This document shows, in pieces, positions 43,975-54,955 of a DNA stretch of 64,000 nucleotides. The number at the start of each line of letters is the position of its first letter. The first letter of the stretch is position 1. The stretch comes from Peltaster fructicola (Eukaryota; Ascomycota; Dothideomycetes), in the NCBI GenBank assembly GCA_001592805.2, contig CP051143.1, forward strand, positions 62,001 to 126,000, read 5' to 3'. The notes under the pieces were generated by a model, which made no database searches, was not told the origin of the DNA, and worked only from the letters and a program-made list of their open reading frames with translations. The translations under genes were made by a program, and so were the position numbers.

Positions 43975-44710
43975 TCAAGCCTTCTCGGCAGCATACAGAT
44001 CTCGGTTCAAGCATGCCACACAGAGCCATCTCTTGAGCCATCGTTCCTCGTAGGTGCAGTCGCAGGGAGCCTTGGCTGCTGTGTGTGATCCATGTCCATA
44101 TCTTGCAAAGGAAGCAACCAGACACTCCATGTTGTCAGTGACGAGCTTGTTGCCAGACTTCGTTTTCGAAGGAAAGACCCAATGCCTCTTCATGGGCATT
44201 GTCAAGATTGTGCAATGCGTAACACGGAATCTGCATGTCTGTGAACAGTCAGCATCCATTCATTCGGTTCCGGAATGCAGTCCATACGTTGCAACAACCG
44301 ACACCACAGCCCTGGCATCGTCGAATCTCTGTGCCACGTTTTGCTTTGCATGGCATGTGGTATGCATCATCATCTGCATCGATGGGCTTTATCTGGATGC
44401 TGAGGCCGCCACAGGTCAATGCATGGGAGGATACACCTGTGGAGAGCTTGCGTTCCTCGACAGTCGAGCCAATGCATGACCAGACATCCTTCGAAGCCAG
44501 GCTCAAGTTGAGGATGTCGTCAATGGTGAGCTCTGAGGCGATCGATGTGATGACAGGGTATTGAGAAATGAGGTGCAGCAGTGAAGGGCTCGTGGTAGAA
44601 GGAGCCACAGCTTCACAGCCAGAAGCTGCTGACATGATTGAGGAACACATTGTGGAGAGTAGACTGAGTAGAATGTGAAGGTGAATCTCGAGAGGAAACA
44701 GGACTCCCAC
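43975..44710 (-). CDS. F-box-like protein with Cys-rich (zinc-type) C-terminus, unknown role
   Basis: Exons 44288-44710 and 43975-44238 (49-nt intron, donor GTATGG, branch GCTGAC, acceptor CACAG) give 228 residues, or about 200 from a later Met. Residues 40-75 (LISQYPVITSIASELTIDDILNLSLASKDVWSCI) look like an F-box helix pair. The rest is Cys-rich: CQGCGVGCCN-TCRFRVTHC, then CDCTYEERWLKRWLCVACLNRDL. Paired CxxC and CxC groups suggest zinc binding. This layout (F-box plus C-terminal Cys pairs) recurs in fungal hypothetical proteins. It may recruit substrates to an SCF ubiquitin ligase, but that is inference. An alternative frame beyond the stop (to 43806) is open and could reflect a further exon or a frame error. 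Confidence 0.62.
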
Positions 44711-45284
44711 ACTAACATATATGACTGAAACACAATGCAGTAGTGAATCTGCCGTGCATGGAGGTGGACCTTGCGATATTCGCAGATAATACTCGAAACG
44801 GGCAAGTGACAGGGCATTCGAAGAGCCGAAGTAGGCGCCTTACCAGATAGTCGAGAATACTTGCAACGGTGCCGACAGACGAAGATCAGCCTAGGCAAAG
44901 TAGAGTAGTGAATCTCACATAGAAGGTTCTTTCGTGGGTCCAGCTTGGTGGTTAAAAAAGTTATGGCCACAGGGATAACTGGATCCGACAAACTTATTTC
45001 CGCCACGAGTGATCTGGTGGCCATTTTAGCGTTGCGGTCTTCGGCCTGTCCATTTGCTTTGCGTGGTGACAGCTAAACCTCGTCGGCTCAAGACATCCTT
45101 CCTAGCTGGACGCGTGATCGCTGTCAGGTACACTATTGAGAGTGGCTGCCGGAGTTGCACATATCTTGAGCCGTCTGGCGGGTCTGGTCGCTGCCAATGC
45201 TTCTGCTTCACGGCCGAACCAAGTCAAAGCATTGACTGTCCTATCGCAAGTCTGCCAACTTCGTACTGTTTTGAGGCGCAAAGC
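44711..45284. other. Intergenic region with a short 25S rRNA-core-like sequence
   Basis: 574 nt between the F-box-like start and the BAT stop. A minus-strand frame of 173 codons crosses it but has no domain. The segment at about 44954-44982 contains CCACAGGGATAACTGG, which matches a universally conserved stretch of eukaryotic large-subunit rRNA. Flanks do not match, so this is not an rRNA gene. Confidence 0.4.
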
Positions 45285-46648
45285 TCATGCAAGTACACTA
45301 TGGTGAGCAAAGTTAGCCATCATATCGCTCGATCAAAGGGCGGTGGACATTTAACTTACCTCCACGCATGCTCCTCCTCGCCATATTGGATGCCCTCGAT
45401 CCAGTCCTTCATTCGCTTGGTGATTGGACCTACCTCCTCGTTGTCCGCGAGGCCGCAATTGATCAGTTTGCCCTTATATTCGATATTGCGCACTGGGCTG
45501 ACAACGACTGCGGTTCCACTGCCGAAGACTTCCAATAGACGACCTTCCTTACCAGCTTCGGCCAGTTCGCGCATGTGCAATCTCCTCTCACTGATCTTCC
45601 AGCCCTCGGAGACGAGTCGCTCTCTTGCCAGCGCAAGGACAGAGTCTCGTGTTACACCAGGTAATACCATGCCATCCAATGGCGCGGTGACAAGCTCTTT
45701 CTGGCCGTCCTTCGTCTGCAGTGCTGCGAACAGGTTCATCGTGCCGACTTCAGTGACGTAGTCTTCGTGCTTGCCGGTCTCTGAATCGATGTCGTTGAAC
45801 AGCCACAGGTTCTGGGAGAAGCCTCGCTTGGCAGCTAACATTTGAGGTACAACTCCTGGCGCGTAGTTTGCTCCCAGCTTGCTCGCTCCTGCGCCCTTAG
45901 GCCATGCTCGTACAGCGTAGTCTGTTGCTTCCAGATTCACGGCCTTGAAGCCTGTAGGGTAATATGGACCGACCGGAGATGCGATCACGTAGAGGAGTGC
46001 GCTTCCTGGTGGACCCACGCCTAACGTTCGCTGTGTGCTGATCATGTTGGGTCGTACATAAAGTGAGTAGCCTTTGAGACTGTACAAAGTTAGCTGTGAT
46101 TGCACTCGGTCATTCTCGACCTACGATGGGACAAATCGCTCCTCCAGCTTGACAAACGTTTTGATGAGCTCGATCATAGCGTTGCCATCGAAAGTAGGCA
46201 GTGCGATCCTCGCGACACTGTTGTTCAGTCTGTTCATGTTCTGATCCGGCCTGAATAGCCTCACTTGTCCATGCTTGTCTTTGAATGCCTTCATACCTTC
46301 GAATGCCTCGAAGGCATAATGCAGCACGCTGGTCGCGGGATCAAGGCTGAGGTTTTGATAGGGTGTTATCCGAGGTGCAAGCCATCCTGTCTTTGCTGTC
46401 CATTCTAAGCTCAACATGTGATCTGTGAATGCTCGTCCGAAGACAAGCTCTGCATTAGGTGTGACTGTCTTAGGTGTCGTGGTGTTCTCGATCTTCAGCT
46501 GTGATATGTCGATTGCGCTCAATCGAGGATCATCAGCATCTGGCGCTCGCAGGGTAGACGACCATCTTTGACATCGTGACGGACGGGGCTGCGCATGGAT
46601 CTTGTGCAGAGGGCTGCGTGGCAGGCTCCTTCGCAATGTGGCCGCCAT
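45285..46648 (-). CDS. BAT1: Branched-chain amino acid aminotransferase, mitochondrial
   Basis: Exons 46125-46648, 45360-46079 and a 13-nt terminal exon 45285-45297 give 418 residues; introns are 45 and 62 nt. The terminal exon changes the end from HAWR to HAWSVLA, matching the usual EEHxWS end of these enzymes. The presequence MAATLRRSLPRSPLHKI is basic. Family landmarks are FGRAFTDHMLSLEW, LHYAFEAFEGMKAF, VRLFRPDQNMNRL, LYVRPNMISTQRTLGV, the PLP-Lys region GASKLGANYAPGVVPQ, VTEVGTMNLF, PLDGMVLPGVTRDSVL and VFGSGTAVVVSPV. It catalyses the reversible transamination of Leu, Ile and Val with 2-oxoglutarate in mitochondria. The symbol follows the mitochondrial yeast isozyme; fungi have several copies, so the paralogue number is uncertain. 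Confidence 0.93.
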
Positions 46649-47166
46649 GTGTAATTTGAAGTCTGATGCTGCTATGCAGTCGCTGCAAGTGTGATCTGCG
46701 GTGTTGGAAGTCTACCAATGGGCCAAGAATGCCAGTCTTTGCTGTGAGCTCGCACGAGCCTGTCTGTTGCGCCACCAGGAATCGAAGGGAACTGTTGTCA
46801 AGCTCACGAAGATGTAGATAGACAAAGTGAGGCCGTACAAATGGAATGTGTGACGTTACGTCTGGAGTCTGAGTCAGATCGTTGTTCAACAAAAATGATG
46901 CTCGCATGCTGTTGTGGAGATGGAACATTTTAGACTTCAGCTCTTGAGTGCCGCCAAATGCTGCTACTCATGCAGCATTCAACGAAGGAGCGTTCGCATT
47001 TACGTCCCTAGTATATTCAGATTCTCTTCACCAGCATAAGCAGTAATTTACCTTCATACGAAGTGCGCTTCGACCTCAAGCCTTCGTGATATTCTGGTGA
47101 CGACGCTTATACACAACAACATGCAACCTTGAAGGGTACGACTATTGCGCACAACCTACGATCACC
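46649..47166. other. Divergent promoter region BAT / SCY1
   Basis: 518 nt between divergent starts. A 131-codon minus-strand frame overlapping the BAT start has no recognisable character. Probably two promoters. Confidence 0.35.
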
Positions 47167-49941
47167 ATGTTCTCGAATGCGCTGAAATCCTTCTCCTCAA
47201 ACATAACCTCCAACTATTCACTGCAACCACAGCCATCCTCCACGGCTGGACCATGGAAGATCTTCGACGCCAAGCGTAAGAATACTGCTAAGGCTGTCTC
47301 GGTCTTTGTCTTCGACAAGAAGTCGCTCGATGCTGGATCCTCGAGTGGTCTGTCAAGCGGTAAAGGCAGCTCTGCATCGCTGAAGCGAGCTCATGAGGAG
47401 GTCACAGAGCGGCTCAAACGGGAGGCGAGCAGTTTGGCGCGATTGAGACATCCAAGCATACTGGAACTGGTCGAGCCTGTTGAAGAAACACGCAATGGCG
47501 GCTTGATGTTTGCCACGGAGCCTGTCACTGCTAGTCTGGCCTCCCTATTGTCGGAGAAAGATGGTCAGGAAAGCAGTGGAGGTGTTGCAGGCAGAGGCAG
47601 TCGGTTTATGGTTGAAGAGCAGGACGGCAGCAGGCGAAGAAGAGAACTGGAGATTGATGAGCTCGAGATACAGAAAGGCTTGCTTCAGCTTGGCAAAGGG
47701 CTGGAGTTCTTGCATGAAAGTGCAGGTCTGGTCCATGCGAACCTCACACCCGAAGCTATCTTGATAAACGCCAAAGGAGACTGGAAGATTGCCGGACTGG
47801 GATTCTGTGGTCCTCACGAAACGAGCACAACTGCCACAAGCCTTGTGCCTATTAGCTTGCATGAAGTGCTCAACTACGATCCTTGGCTACCAAAGATCGT
47901 ACAGCTGAACCTGGACTACAGCTCGCCGGACTTCATCCTCGACAACAGTCTTGTCACTGCTGCAGATATGTTCTCTCTCGGTCTACTCATCATCGCATTG
48001 TACAACTCACCACATACCTCACCAATCTCTGTTGGCGGCAGCATATCATCTTATAAGCGTGCGTTTTCTTCTTCCTCAAGCATACCAACACAATCCAACA
48101 ACTTTCTGGTACCATCATCGCAGCAACTACCTCCACGACTAGCATCCGATCTGCTACCACGACTGATAACACGCCGGCCGGCTCAGCGTCTGACAGCTCG
48201 CGAGTTCCAGGATGCGAGTTATTTTGATAACATCCTGGTCTCGACACTTCGCTTCCTCGAATCATTACCCGCCAAGACCGCCAACGAGAAGACGGCATTC
48301 TTGCGTGGATTAAAGGGCATCATGTCACAATTCCCATCATCTGTGCTCGAGAAGAAGATATTGCCTGCTCTTCTTGAAGAGATGAAAGACCGTGAACTGA
48401 TAGCACCGATCTTGAGCAATGTCTTCGCAATGATCGAGACGATGCCAACCGGCAAGCGAGCGTTCACAGAGCAGGTGGTACCACGTCTGCGTGAAGTGTT
48501 TACAGTGAATCGATCGACCGATCGTGACTCGGCAAAGGAGGCTGGTCTCGTCATCGTGCTGGAAAGCATGCCAGTCATCGCTGAGAAATGCGCTGGCAAG
48601 GAGTTCAGAGAAGACATCCTACCAATAGCACTATCAGCAATGGAGAGTTCAACGCCAAGTCTGGTCGATGCTGGACTCAGCAGTCTCGCCAGCATCTTAC
48701 CTGTGCTTGACTTCACTACAATAAAGAACGAGCTCTTCCCGGTTGTCGCCACGTGCTTTTCGAAGACCAATAGCCTTGCAATCAAGGTCAAAGGACTCGA
48801 GGCCTTCTATATTCTTTGTGGAGGCACTGCTGACACCGCAGATGACTTCACACAAGACGATCTCAATGGTGTAAGCGTAGCAGAAACCAAGCGTTCAACC
48901 AGCTCAGCTATATTGGACAAGTATACTGTCCAAGAGAAGATTGTGCCATTGCTGAGAGCGATCAAGACGAAAGAACCAGGTGTTATGATGGCAGCACTAA
49001 AGGTGTTCAAGCAGGTCGGCATAGTCGCTGACTCCGACTTCCTAGCTATGGATGTCTTACCCATTCTCTGGTCATTCAGTCTTGGTCCACTGCTCAACTT
49101 GCAGCAATTCCAGTCGTTCATGTCTCTAATCAAGAATCTGAGCACCAGGATCGAGCGAGAACAAACAAAGAAACTTCAGGAGCTTGGCTCTAGCAACCAA
49201 ACAGGGCTTGGCCGTAGCAGTAGCGGCCAGATCACAAGCAGTCAAGGTCTCAACGGTCTCGGCTCTGGTGAAGAGCCAGATTTCGCATCTCTTGTATCTG
49301 GTCGCAAGGCTGCAACACCCATGAATGACGATCTCATGAACGACTGGTCGGCTCCTGCAGCTAGACCAGCAACTACTGTACGCTCGACTAGCAGCCAAGC
49401 TGTCAACAGTGCGCCAACCTTCTCCTGGCAGACTACGCAACCGCAACGCAGTACACAGCCTATTGCACAGTCTACCTCGCAACGAGGTGCGCTGGGAGGT
49501 ATGACTCCCTCGATACCTGTATCGCGGACTATCACTCCAGATCAGTCGCTTGGAAGCTTTGCAACACTTACACCTGCAAGTCCATGGGCTACACCACTAC
49601 AGCCTACACAACAGACCTCGACTACCATATCAGCGATGCCCATGCGCCCAGCGCAGCCTGCTGCATCGAGCGGCAATGCTAACTGGGCGGCAACAAATTC
49701 GACATCTGCGTGGGCTTCACAAGCTCCGACTCAGCCTGCTCTCAATGGCTTCGGTGCTACATCGAAACCAAGTCCGTCGTTCGTTCTACCGCCACCACCA
49801 GGGAGTGGTAGCTTTGCGAACAGGCCTGCCATGAACAGCACGCTGCAGCCTTCGGTCACAAGGCCAATGTACAGTAACAACGGCATCAATCAGACTACTG
49901 CGCCGAAGAGCGGCCTCGACAAGTTTGAGAGTCTGATATGA
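47167..49941 (+). CDS. SCY1-family (SCYL2-like) pseudokinase
   Basis: Intronless, 924 residues. The N-terminal kinase-like domain (about 30-350) has VFDKKSLD, HPSILELVEPVEE and the helix LQLGKGLEFLHES. The catalytic loop reads VHANLTPEAILIN in place of HRDLKPEN, and the metal-binding DFG is GLG. It is therefore a pseudokinase, as in the family. It continues into the SPD-xxD-like DYSSPDFILDN and ADMFSLGLLIIALYN. HEAT-like helices follow (about 370-660, for example FPSSVLEKKILPALLEEMKDREL and DAGLSSLASILPVLDF), then a disordered Ser/Thr/Gln/Pro tail with AP-rich motifs ending SGLDKFESLI. SCY1-like proteins bind clathrin and act in Golgi-endosome traffic, which links functionally to LAA1 in this window. 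Confidence 0.9.
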   Translation: MFSNALKSFSSNITSNYSLQPQPSSTAGPWKIFDAKRKNTAKAVSVFVFDKKSLDAGSSSGLSSGKGSSASLKRAHEEVTERLKREASSLARLRHPSILELVEPVEETRNGGLMFATEPVTASLASLLSEKDGQESSGGVAGRGSRFMVEEQDGSRRRRELEIDELEIQKGLLQLGKGLEFLHESAGLVHANLTPEAILINAKGDWKIAGLGFCGPHETSTTATSLVPISLHEVLNYDPWLPKIVQLNLDYSSPDFILDNSLVTAADMFSLGLLIIALYNSPHTSPISVGGSISSYKRAFSSSSSIPTQSNNFLVPSSQQLPPRLASDLLPRLITRRPAQRLTAREFQDASYFDNILVSTLRFLESLPAKTANEKTAFLRGLKGIMSQFPSSVLEKKILPALLEEMKDRELIAPILSNVFAMIETMPTGKRAFTEQVVPRLREVFTVNRSTDRDSAKEAGLVIVLESMPVIAEKCAGKEFREDILPIALSAMESSTPSLVDAGLSSLASILPVLDFTTIKNELFPVVATCFSKTNSLAIKVKGLEAFYILCGGTADTADDFTQDDLNGVSVAETKRSTSSAILDKYTVQEKIVPLLRAIKTKEPGVMMAALKVFKQVGIVADSDFLAMDVLPILWSFSLGPLLNLQQFQSFMSLIKNLSTRIEREQTKKLQELGSSNQTGLGRSSSGQITSSQGLNGLGSGEEPDFASLVSGRKAATPMNDDLMNDWSAPAARPATTVRSTSSQAVNSAPTFSWQTTQPQRSTQPIAQSTSQRGALGGMTPSIPVSRTITPDQSLGSFATLTPASPWATPLQPTQQTSTTISAMPMRPAQPAASSGNANWAATNSTSAWASQAPTQPALNGFGATSKPSPSFVLPPPPGSGSFANRPAMNSTLQPSVTRPMYSNNGINQTTAPKSGLDKFESLI

Positions 49942-50146
49942 GTACATGCATTATTTATGGCCTCAGGCACCAGGATTAGCTCTAGCTTCAAGTTAGGTAG
50001 AGCTTCGCCGATCATCCAGCGCCATCTCGAATATACGAGAAACAGCATCATTTACAGCCTTTCCAAAGTCGCTTCTTTGCATATGTATCCACCTTGATCA
50101 TTGTCGCGCAGAGCGATCACACCGGTTAGACTTCTAACGGCCAAAG

Positions 50147-52516
50147 ATGTTGCCCTCCGTAGGAAGAAGCGCTGCCAGGCGCATTGCAAATGTCCGGTAT
50201 TCATCAGCACGACACACGATTCGCCTCGCTAGCACCGCCTTGGGGTATGCACCTCGCACGACTGTCGCCAAGTCTCTGGCGCCCTCGTTTCAACAATGTA
50301 GAGGCTATGCGCGAGGACCGCCGCGACCACCAGGCGGCACCCACAAAATGGATATGTCCCCCGATGGCGACAAACCAGCACTCGAGAAGTACGGTGTCGA
50401 TCTGACAGAGAAGGCGAAGACTGGCAAACTCGACCCTGTCATAGGCAGAGACAGTGAGATCCACCGCACAATCCAGATTCTCTCCCGACGAACGAAGAAC
50501 AACCCAGTCCTCATTGGAAGCGCTGGCACTGGAAAGACAGCGATTTTGGAAGGATTGGCACAGAGAATTGTAAGAGGAGACGTGCCAGAGAGCATACAGA
50601 ATAAGAGAGTGATATCCTTGGACCTGGGCAGTCTCATCGCAGGTGCGAAGTTCCGAGGTGACTTCGAAGAACGTCTCAAGGCTGTACTCAAGGAGGTCGA
50701 AGACGCGCAAGGGAAGGTGATTCTTTTCATCGATGAGCTGCACACACTACTTGGTCTAGGAAAAGCTGAGGGGAGCATAGATGCCAGCAACTTGCTGAAA
50801 CCAGCACTCTCACGTGGAGAGCTTCAGTGTGCCGGAGCCACGACACTGAACGAGTATCGACAAATCGAAAAGGACGTCGCCCTTGCTCGACGATTCCAGC
50901 CTATTGTCGTGTCGGAGCCGTCGGTGCAGGACTCGATATCGATCTTGCGTGGCATCAAAGAGAAGTACGAAGTGCATCATGGAGTGCGTATCACAGACGG
51001 AGCACTGGTGGCTGCGGCAACCTATTCCAACCGCTACATCACCGACCGATTCCTGCCAGACAAGGCTATCGATCTCGTCGATGAGGCTGCCTCAGCACTA
51101 CGACTACAGCAAGAGAGCAAGCCAGACCCCATACAAGAGCTCGAGAGGCAGATCATGACCATACAGATTGAACTTGAGAGCTTGCGGAAGGAGAGCGATG
51201 TTATGAGCGTTGAGCGACGAGAAGTGCTCGACAAGCAGCTAAAGACGAAACAAGACGATGTGAAGGGCCTGACAGAAAAGTGGGAGGCTGAGAGAGCTGA
51301 AATTGACGACCTCAAGAAGACGAAGGAAGATCTTGAGAAGGCACGACTAGAGCTCGACCAGGCACAACGAGAGGGCAATTTTGCAAAAGCTAGTGAGCTA
51401 CGCTATGCTGCTATACCTGCATTGCAACGAAAGTTACCTCCTGAAGAGGGCGGCGAGGGCAAGTCTGTCAAGGATGCTGGGACACTGATACACGACTCTG
51501 TCACGGCAGATGACATTGCCAACGTTGTTTCACGCACTACTGGTATTCCTGTCAACAAGCTGATGGCAGGTGAGGTTGAGAAGCTGATACACATGGAGGA
51601 CACTCTTCGACAACATGTCCGTGGCCAAGACGAAGCTCTCACAGCTGTCGCCAATGCTGTTCGCCTGCAACGAGCTGGCCTCTCAGGAGAGAATCGACCT
51701 CTTGCGTCCTTCATGTTCCTTGGTCCAACTGGCGTTGGCAAGACCGAACTGTGTAAGAAGATGGCTGCCTTCTTGTTCTCGACCGAGCAGGCTGTCCTGC
51801 GATTCGATATGTCTGAGTTCCAAGAGAAGCACACAGTATCTCGTCTCATTGGATCTCCTGCTGGCTACGTTGGCTACGAGGATGCTGGTCAGCTTACCGA
51901 AGCTGTGCGACGGAAGCCCTATGCTGTGCTTCTCTTCGATGAATTCGAAAAGGCGCATCGCGACATCTCCACTCTTTTGCTACAAGTGCTGGATGAAGGC
52001 TTCCTTACTGACGCTCAGGGACACAAGATCGACTTCCGAAACACGATGATCGTTCTCACCTCAAACCTTGGCGCAGAAGCTCTTGTCGCAGATGAGACCG
52101 CTGGCTCGGACATCTCGAAGGAAGTCAAACAAGACGTCATGAATGCTGTCCAGACATCATATCCACCAGAATTCCTCAATCGAATAGACGAGTTCATCGT
52201 GTTTAAAAGGCTCTCGAAGGACGCCTTGCGAGATATTGTGGACATCCGTCTAAAGGAGCTACAGGTCAGGCTCGATGATCGACGAATCAAGCTGGCTGTA
52301 CAGGACGATGTCAAGCAATGGCTATGTGACAAGGGCTACGACCCGAGATACGGAGCTCGTCCCTTGAACCGCTTGATCAGTCGTGAAATCGGTAATAACC
52401 TTGCAGACAAGATCATTCGAGCAGAGGTGCGCAACGGCGACACTGCTGAAATCGTGGTCAGTGCGAATGGAGAGCATCTAGATGTGCTTGCTCCTCAGGA
52501 GGATGCCGCCAAGTAA
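50147..52516 (+). CDS. HSP78: Mitochondrial ClpB-type disaggregase HSP78
   Basis: Intronless, 789 residues. A basic presequence with RGYARGPP is followed directly by [24 protein letters not shown]; the ClpB N-domain is absent, as in Hsp78. Nucleotide-binding domain 1 has Walker A GSAGTGKT (residues 124-131), Walker [10 protein letters not shown] and [10 protein letters not shown]. The coiled-coil middle domain runs about 320-430 ([37 protein letters not shown]). Domain 2 has [35 protein letters not shown] and GARPLNRLI. It unfolds and reactivates aggregated matrix proteins with mitochondrial Hsp70, whose exchange factor GrpE is also in this window. I could not identify a convincing heat-shock element upstream. 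Confidence 0.96.
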   Translation: MLPSVGRSAARRIANVRYSSARHTIRLASTALGYAPRTTVAKSLAPSFQQCRGYARGPPRPPGGTHKMDMSPDGDKPALEKYGVDLTEKAKTGKLDPVIGRDSEIHRTIQILSRRTKNNPVLIGSAGTGKTAILEGLAQRIVRGDVPESIQNKRVISLDLGSLIAGAKFRGDFEERLKAVLKEVEDAQGKVILFIDELHTLLGLGKAEGSIDASNLLKPALSRGELQCAGATTLNEYRQIEKDVALARRFQPIVVSEPSVQDSISILRGIKEKYEVHHGVRITDGALVAAATYSNRYITDRFLPDKAIDLVDEAASALRLQQESKPDPIQELERQIMTIQIELESLRKESDVMSVERREVLDKQLKTKQDDVKGLTEKWEAERAEIDDLKKTKEDLEKARLELDQAQREGNFAKASELRYAAIPALQRKLPPEEGGEGKSVKDAGTLIHDSVTADDIANVVSRTTGIPVNKLMAGEVEKLIHMEDTLRQHVRGQDEALTAVANAVRLQRAGLSGENRPLASFMFLGPTGVGKTELCKKMAAFLFSTEQAVLRFDMSEFQEKHTVSRLIGSPAGYVGYEDAGQLTEAVRRKPYAVLLFDEFEKAHRDISTLLLQVLDEGFLTDAQGHKIDFRNTMIVLTSNLGAEALVADETAGSDISKEVKQDVMNAVQTSYPPEFLNRIDEFIVFKRLSKDALRDIVDIRLKELQVRLDDRRIKLAVQDDVKQWLCDKGYDPRYGARPLNRLISREIGNNLADKIIRAEVRNGDTAEIVVSANGEHLDVLAPQEDAAK

Positions 52517-52975
52517 GAGGAGGCTTTTTGTACATTTGAACAGCATAGCGAAGGGTGGTGATGACGCCCATGATGAACGGCATATTGTTTAGCACATGTA
52601 TGTTCTCTGCTCTGGTCTCTGCATAGCAAGCATCTATGTAAAACGTGTACCAAAGATACCCGACTCATCATTGATCCATGGTGCGATATCGAAACTTCCC
52701 GTTGTCAATGGTTGTCCAGCCGTAAGACCCTCGCCTTGTTTGGCAGGACGGTCGCGGTCGTACACACACGGCTGTGGGTTAGCGAACAGCAGAGCTCCTC
52801 AGGCAGTGCCATGTGCTGCTCTCATTCGGTGGAGCGGCTCAGATGGCAGCCGCCCTGCTGAGTATCAGCATGGCATGAGATCGATGTGAACCCCTTCCAT
52901 CGTACCGGAAGCACGTCCTGTACGAGGCCAGGAGTCTCATGCTTGCAAATATGGTATAGTTTTCATCTTTCATGC
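52517..52975. other. Convergent 3' region HSP78 / EMC5
   Basis: 459 nt. A 97-codon plus-strand frame (52596-52889) has no domain. Probably two 3' UTRs. Confidence 0.35.
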
Positions 52976-53402
52976 TCATCGCTTGATATCCTTGCCACTT
53001 CTGACATCGAGAAACCCAGCGCGGTCTTCCAATCGTGCGTATGGATTGCCACCACCTTCTCCAAAGGCTGTGATCTTTCTCGCATCCTTGCTGCGCTCAA
53101 GTTGACCAGCCCATATACTCCATTTGATCGGCTTGAAGTCTGCTGATGCTGTGACAATGCCAATGCACAAGAGAAGTACCGCAAGGAGAAGCTCGACGAC
53201 GATGTCTATCGGTAGTGTCCTTGTCGAGACGGTCTGAGGGCTGGGTGTTGCTGTGTGCACAAGCTCGTCGAGCAATGAGTGTTCGTAACTGCTATAGACA
53301 CTGCGCAAGACATCAGCTGATTGCATAATCTCGGATGAGCACTTACGCATGGACGAGGAAGAACGCGCCTCCAATGTTGAGAAGATTGGAGAGGACAGCC
53401 AT
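52976..53402 (-). CDS. EMC5: ER membrane complex subunit 5 (EMC5/MMGT)
   Basis: Exons 53347-53402 and 52976-53300 with a 46-nt intron (donor GTAAGT) give 126 residues. The first exon encodes MAVLSNLLNIGGAFFLVHA, the first membrane helix, joined to VYSSYEHSLL. LPIDIVVELLLAVLLLCIGIV forms the second helix, followed by FKPIKWSIWAGQLERS, a hallmark of the family (KPI-x-W), and the C-terminal NPYARLEDRAGFLDVRS. EMC inserts tail-anchored and multipass proteins in the ER, and EMC5 is a membrane subunit near its core. Size, topology and motifs all match. Without splicing, the second exon only forms part of a longer spurious 175-codon frame. Confidence 0.93.
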
Positions 53403-53755
53403 GGTTGCGGAGGATAGTGAGTATAGAGGGATGAGTGAATATATGGTTGCTGGATTGAACGCATGAAGTGTAATAAAGCTAGCCCAGCGATCACGACAAT
53501 CACAAGGCGCCATCATGGCAGGTGTACATCGTTGAGGCGAACACAAGGAAACTCATAGATCGTATATCTCCGGCATATCTTGCATTCGTTGGTATCTTTT
53601 AAGAAGGTTCTATGTCTCATCACGCATCATGCTTGACGAGCAAGCATATACAAAGGAAACTTTTTGTTCATGCGGCAGCAGAGCAAGACTCATCCTGCTG
53701 CGGTTGTCGTCTGATAATGCTTGTCGTGCATCATGCTGATCATAGCTCCACGTGT
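53403..53755. other. Promoter region of EMC5 and 3' end of eEF1B
   Basis: 353 nt. No coding content was recognised apart from unrelated short frames. Confidence 0.35.
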
Positions 53756-54734
53756 CTACAACTTCTGCATAGCGGCGATATCACTGCTCTGCACGTAGTC
53801 TTCGAAGCCATCGATCTCCTCCTGGAGCTCGTCGAGCGAGATCTTCTCGTCCTCGACGACCAAGTTAATCTGCAGCTTCTTGATACCGAAACCAACGGCG
53901 ACAAGCTTGCTGGCACCCCACACAAGACCATCCTTCTCGATGCTGCGGACAGACTCCTCAAGAGCCTTCATGTCAGTCTCGTCATCTGTTGACTGGTCAG
54001 CTGTGCAATTTGAAGTTCAACTCTGCATTGCTCACCCCAAGGCTTGACATCCAAAGTGACAATGGACTTTGCAGCTGGCTTGACCTTGCCCTCCTTCTTC
54101 TTCTTGTACTCTGCCAAACGCTCTTCTCGGATTCGTGCAGCCTCTGCGTCCTCTTCCTCGTCATCTGAGCCGAAAAGGTCGACATCATCGTCATCTGCCT
54201 CCTCAGCCTTTGCTGGTGCCTTAGCTGGGTTGATAGCTATGCTGCCAGCCTCTGGGCCGTATGCTGAGATGTCCTTGGATGCATCACCTGGCAGAGAGCT
54301 GAACTCAGACTCGAAGCTGGCGATGTGTCGGTACCAACGGAAGGCGTGTGGGAACTTCTCGACTGGTGGTGGAGTTGTCAAGGCCTGGTAACACTTGACA
54401 TCAGCCTGGGATGGGTTGTAGCTGTTTCCTAGTCAGTACCGATCAGGAAGCGTGCTAGCAGAAAAGGGAGTCGTGTAGCGCATATATCAGTGTTGCCCAA
54501 GGGCTTTTGTTTTCTAGTCGTACAGCGGGGTCTTACGCCGCCTCATCAACACGGACCAAAGTGTTCTCATCTTGCTAAAGGGATATGTGGAAGGGTGATA
54601 GTCTTACCCAAGGATGTAGCTGCGTGTCTTGACCCAATGGTCGAGCGCTGTTCTGGTCAGTTTTGCTTCTGCTATATGGCTGTATTTCACGCACCAGTCA
54701 GACCAGCGTCGGAGACAAAGTCGAGGAAACCCAT
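53756..54734 (-). CDS. EFB1: Translation elongation factor eEF1B alpha (EF-1 beta)
   Basis: Four exons (54695-54734, 54608-54647, 54036-54421, 53756-53985) join in frame to 231 residues. They encode [41 protein letters not shown] (GST-C-like domain), [23 protein letters not shown], an acidic [19 protein letters not shown] linker and a basic [14 protein letters not shown]. The guanine-exchange domain follows with [58 protein letters not shown] and ends in the usual AAMQKL. This factor recharges eEF1A with GTP. The Lys-205-type residue of the yeast protein, needed for exchange, sits in the expected AAMQK-L end. Each acceptor lies 5-7 nt beyond an unused AG. Start codons of this gene and RPN13 are 221 nt apart, divergent. 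Confidence 0.96.
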
Positions 54735-54955
54735 TTTGGTCGAGAAGTGGCGTGTATAGTCGATGAAGGGAGTGTTTGTTTATGTATAGCTCTGAGTTCT
54801 AAGAAATTCTTTAGAGACCATCCCACCCTGATGCCAAGGCGTCTCCGTCAGCCAATCACATGAACTCGACGAGAGTAGCTGCTATTGCTTCATACGTCAA
54901 TTCATGGCCTGTCAAACAAGGCAACAGCAGCAACAACAATACCCACTCATACACT
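54735..54955. promoter_or_regulatory. Bidirectional promoter eEF1B / RPN13
   Basis: 221 nt between two divergent ATGs of strongly expressed gene types. The RPN13 frame is open from 54860 on, so part of the gap could be a longer N-terminus. No specific factor site can be assigned by eye. Confidence 0.5.

Noticed and set aside
44503-45024. 173-codon minus-strand frame over the rRNA-like motif
   Set aside because: No domain, and it overlaps the F-box-like gene start; the composition looks random.
45054-45761. 235-codon plus-strand frame
   Set aside because: It runs antisense through the conserved BAT exons and has no protein character.
49942-50146. Heat-shock element upstream of HSP78
   Set aside because: TTC and GAA triplets occur, but not in the alternating 5-nt spacing required.
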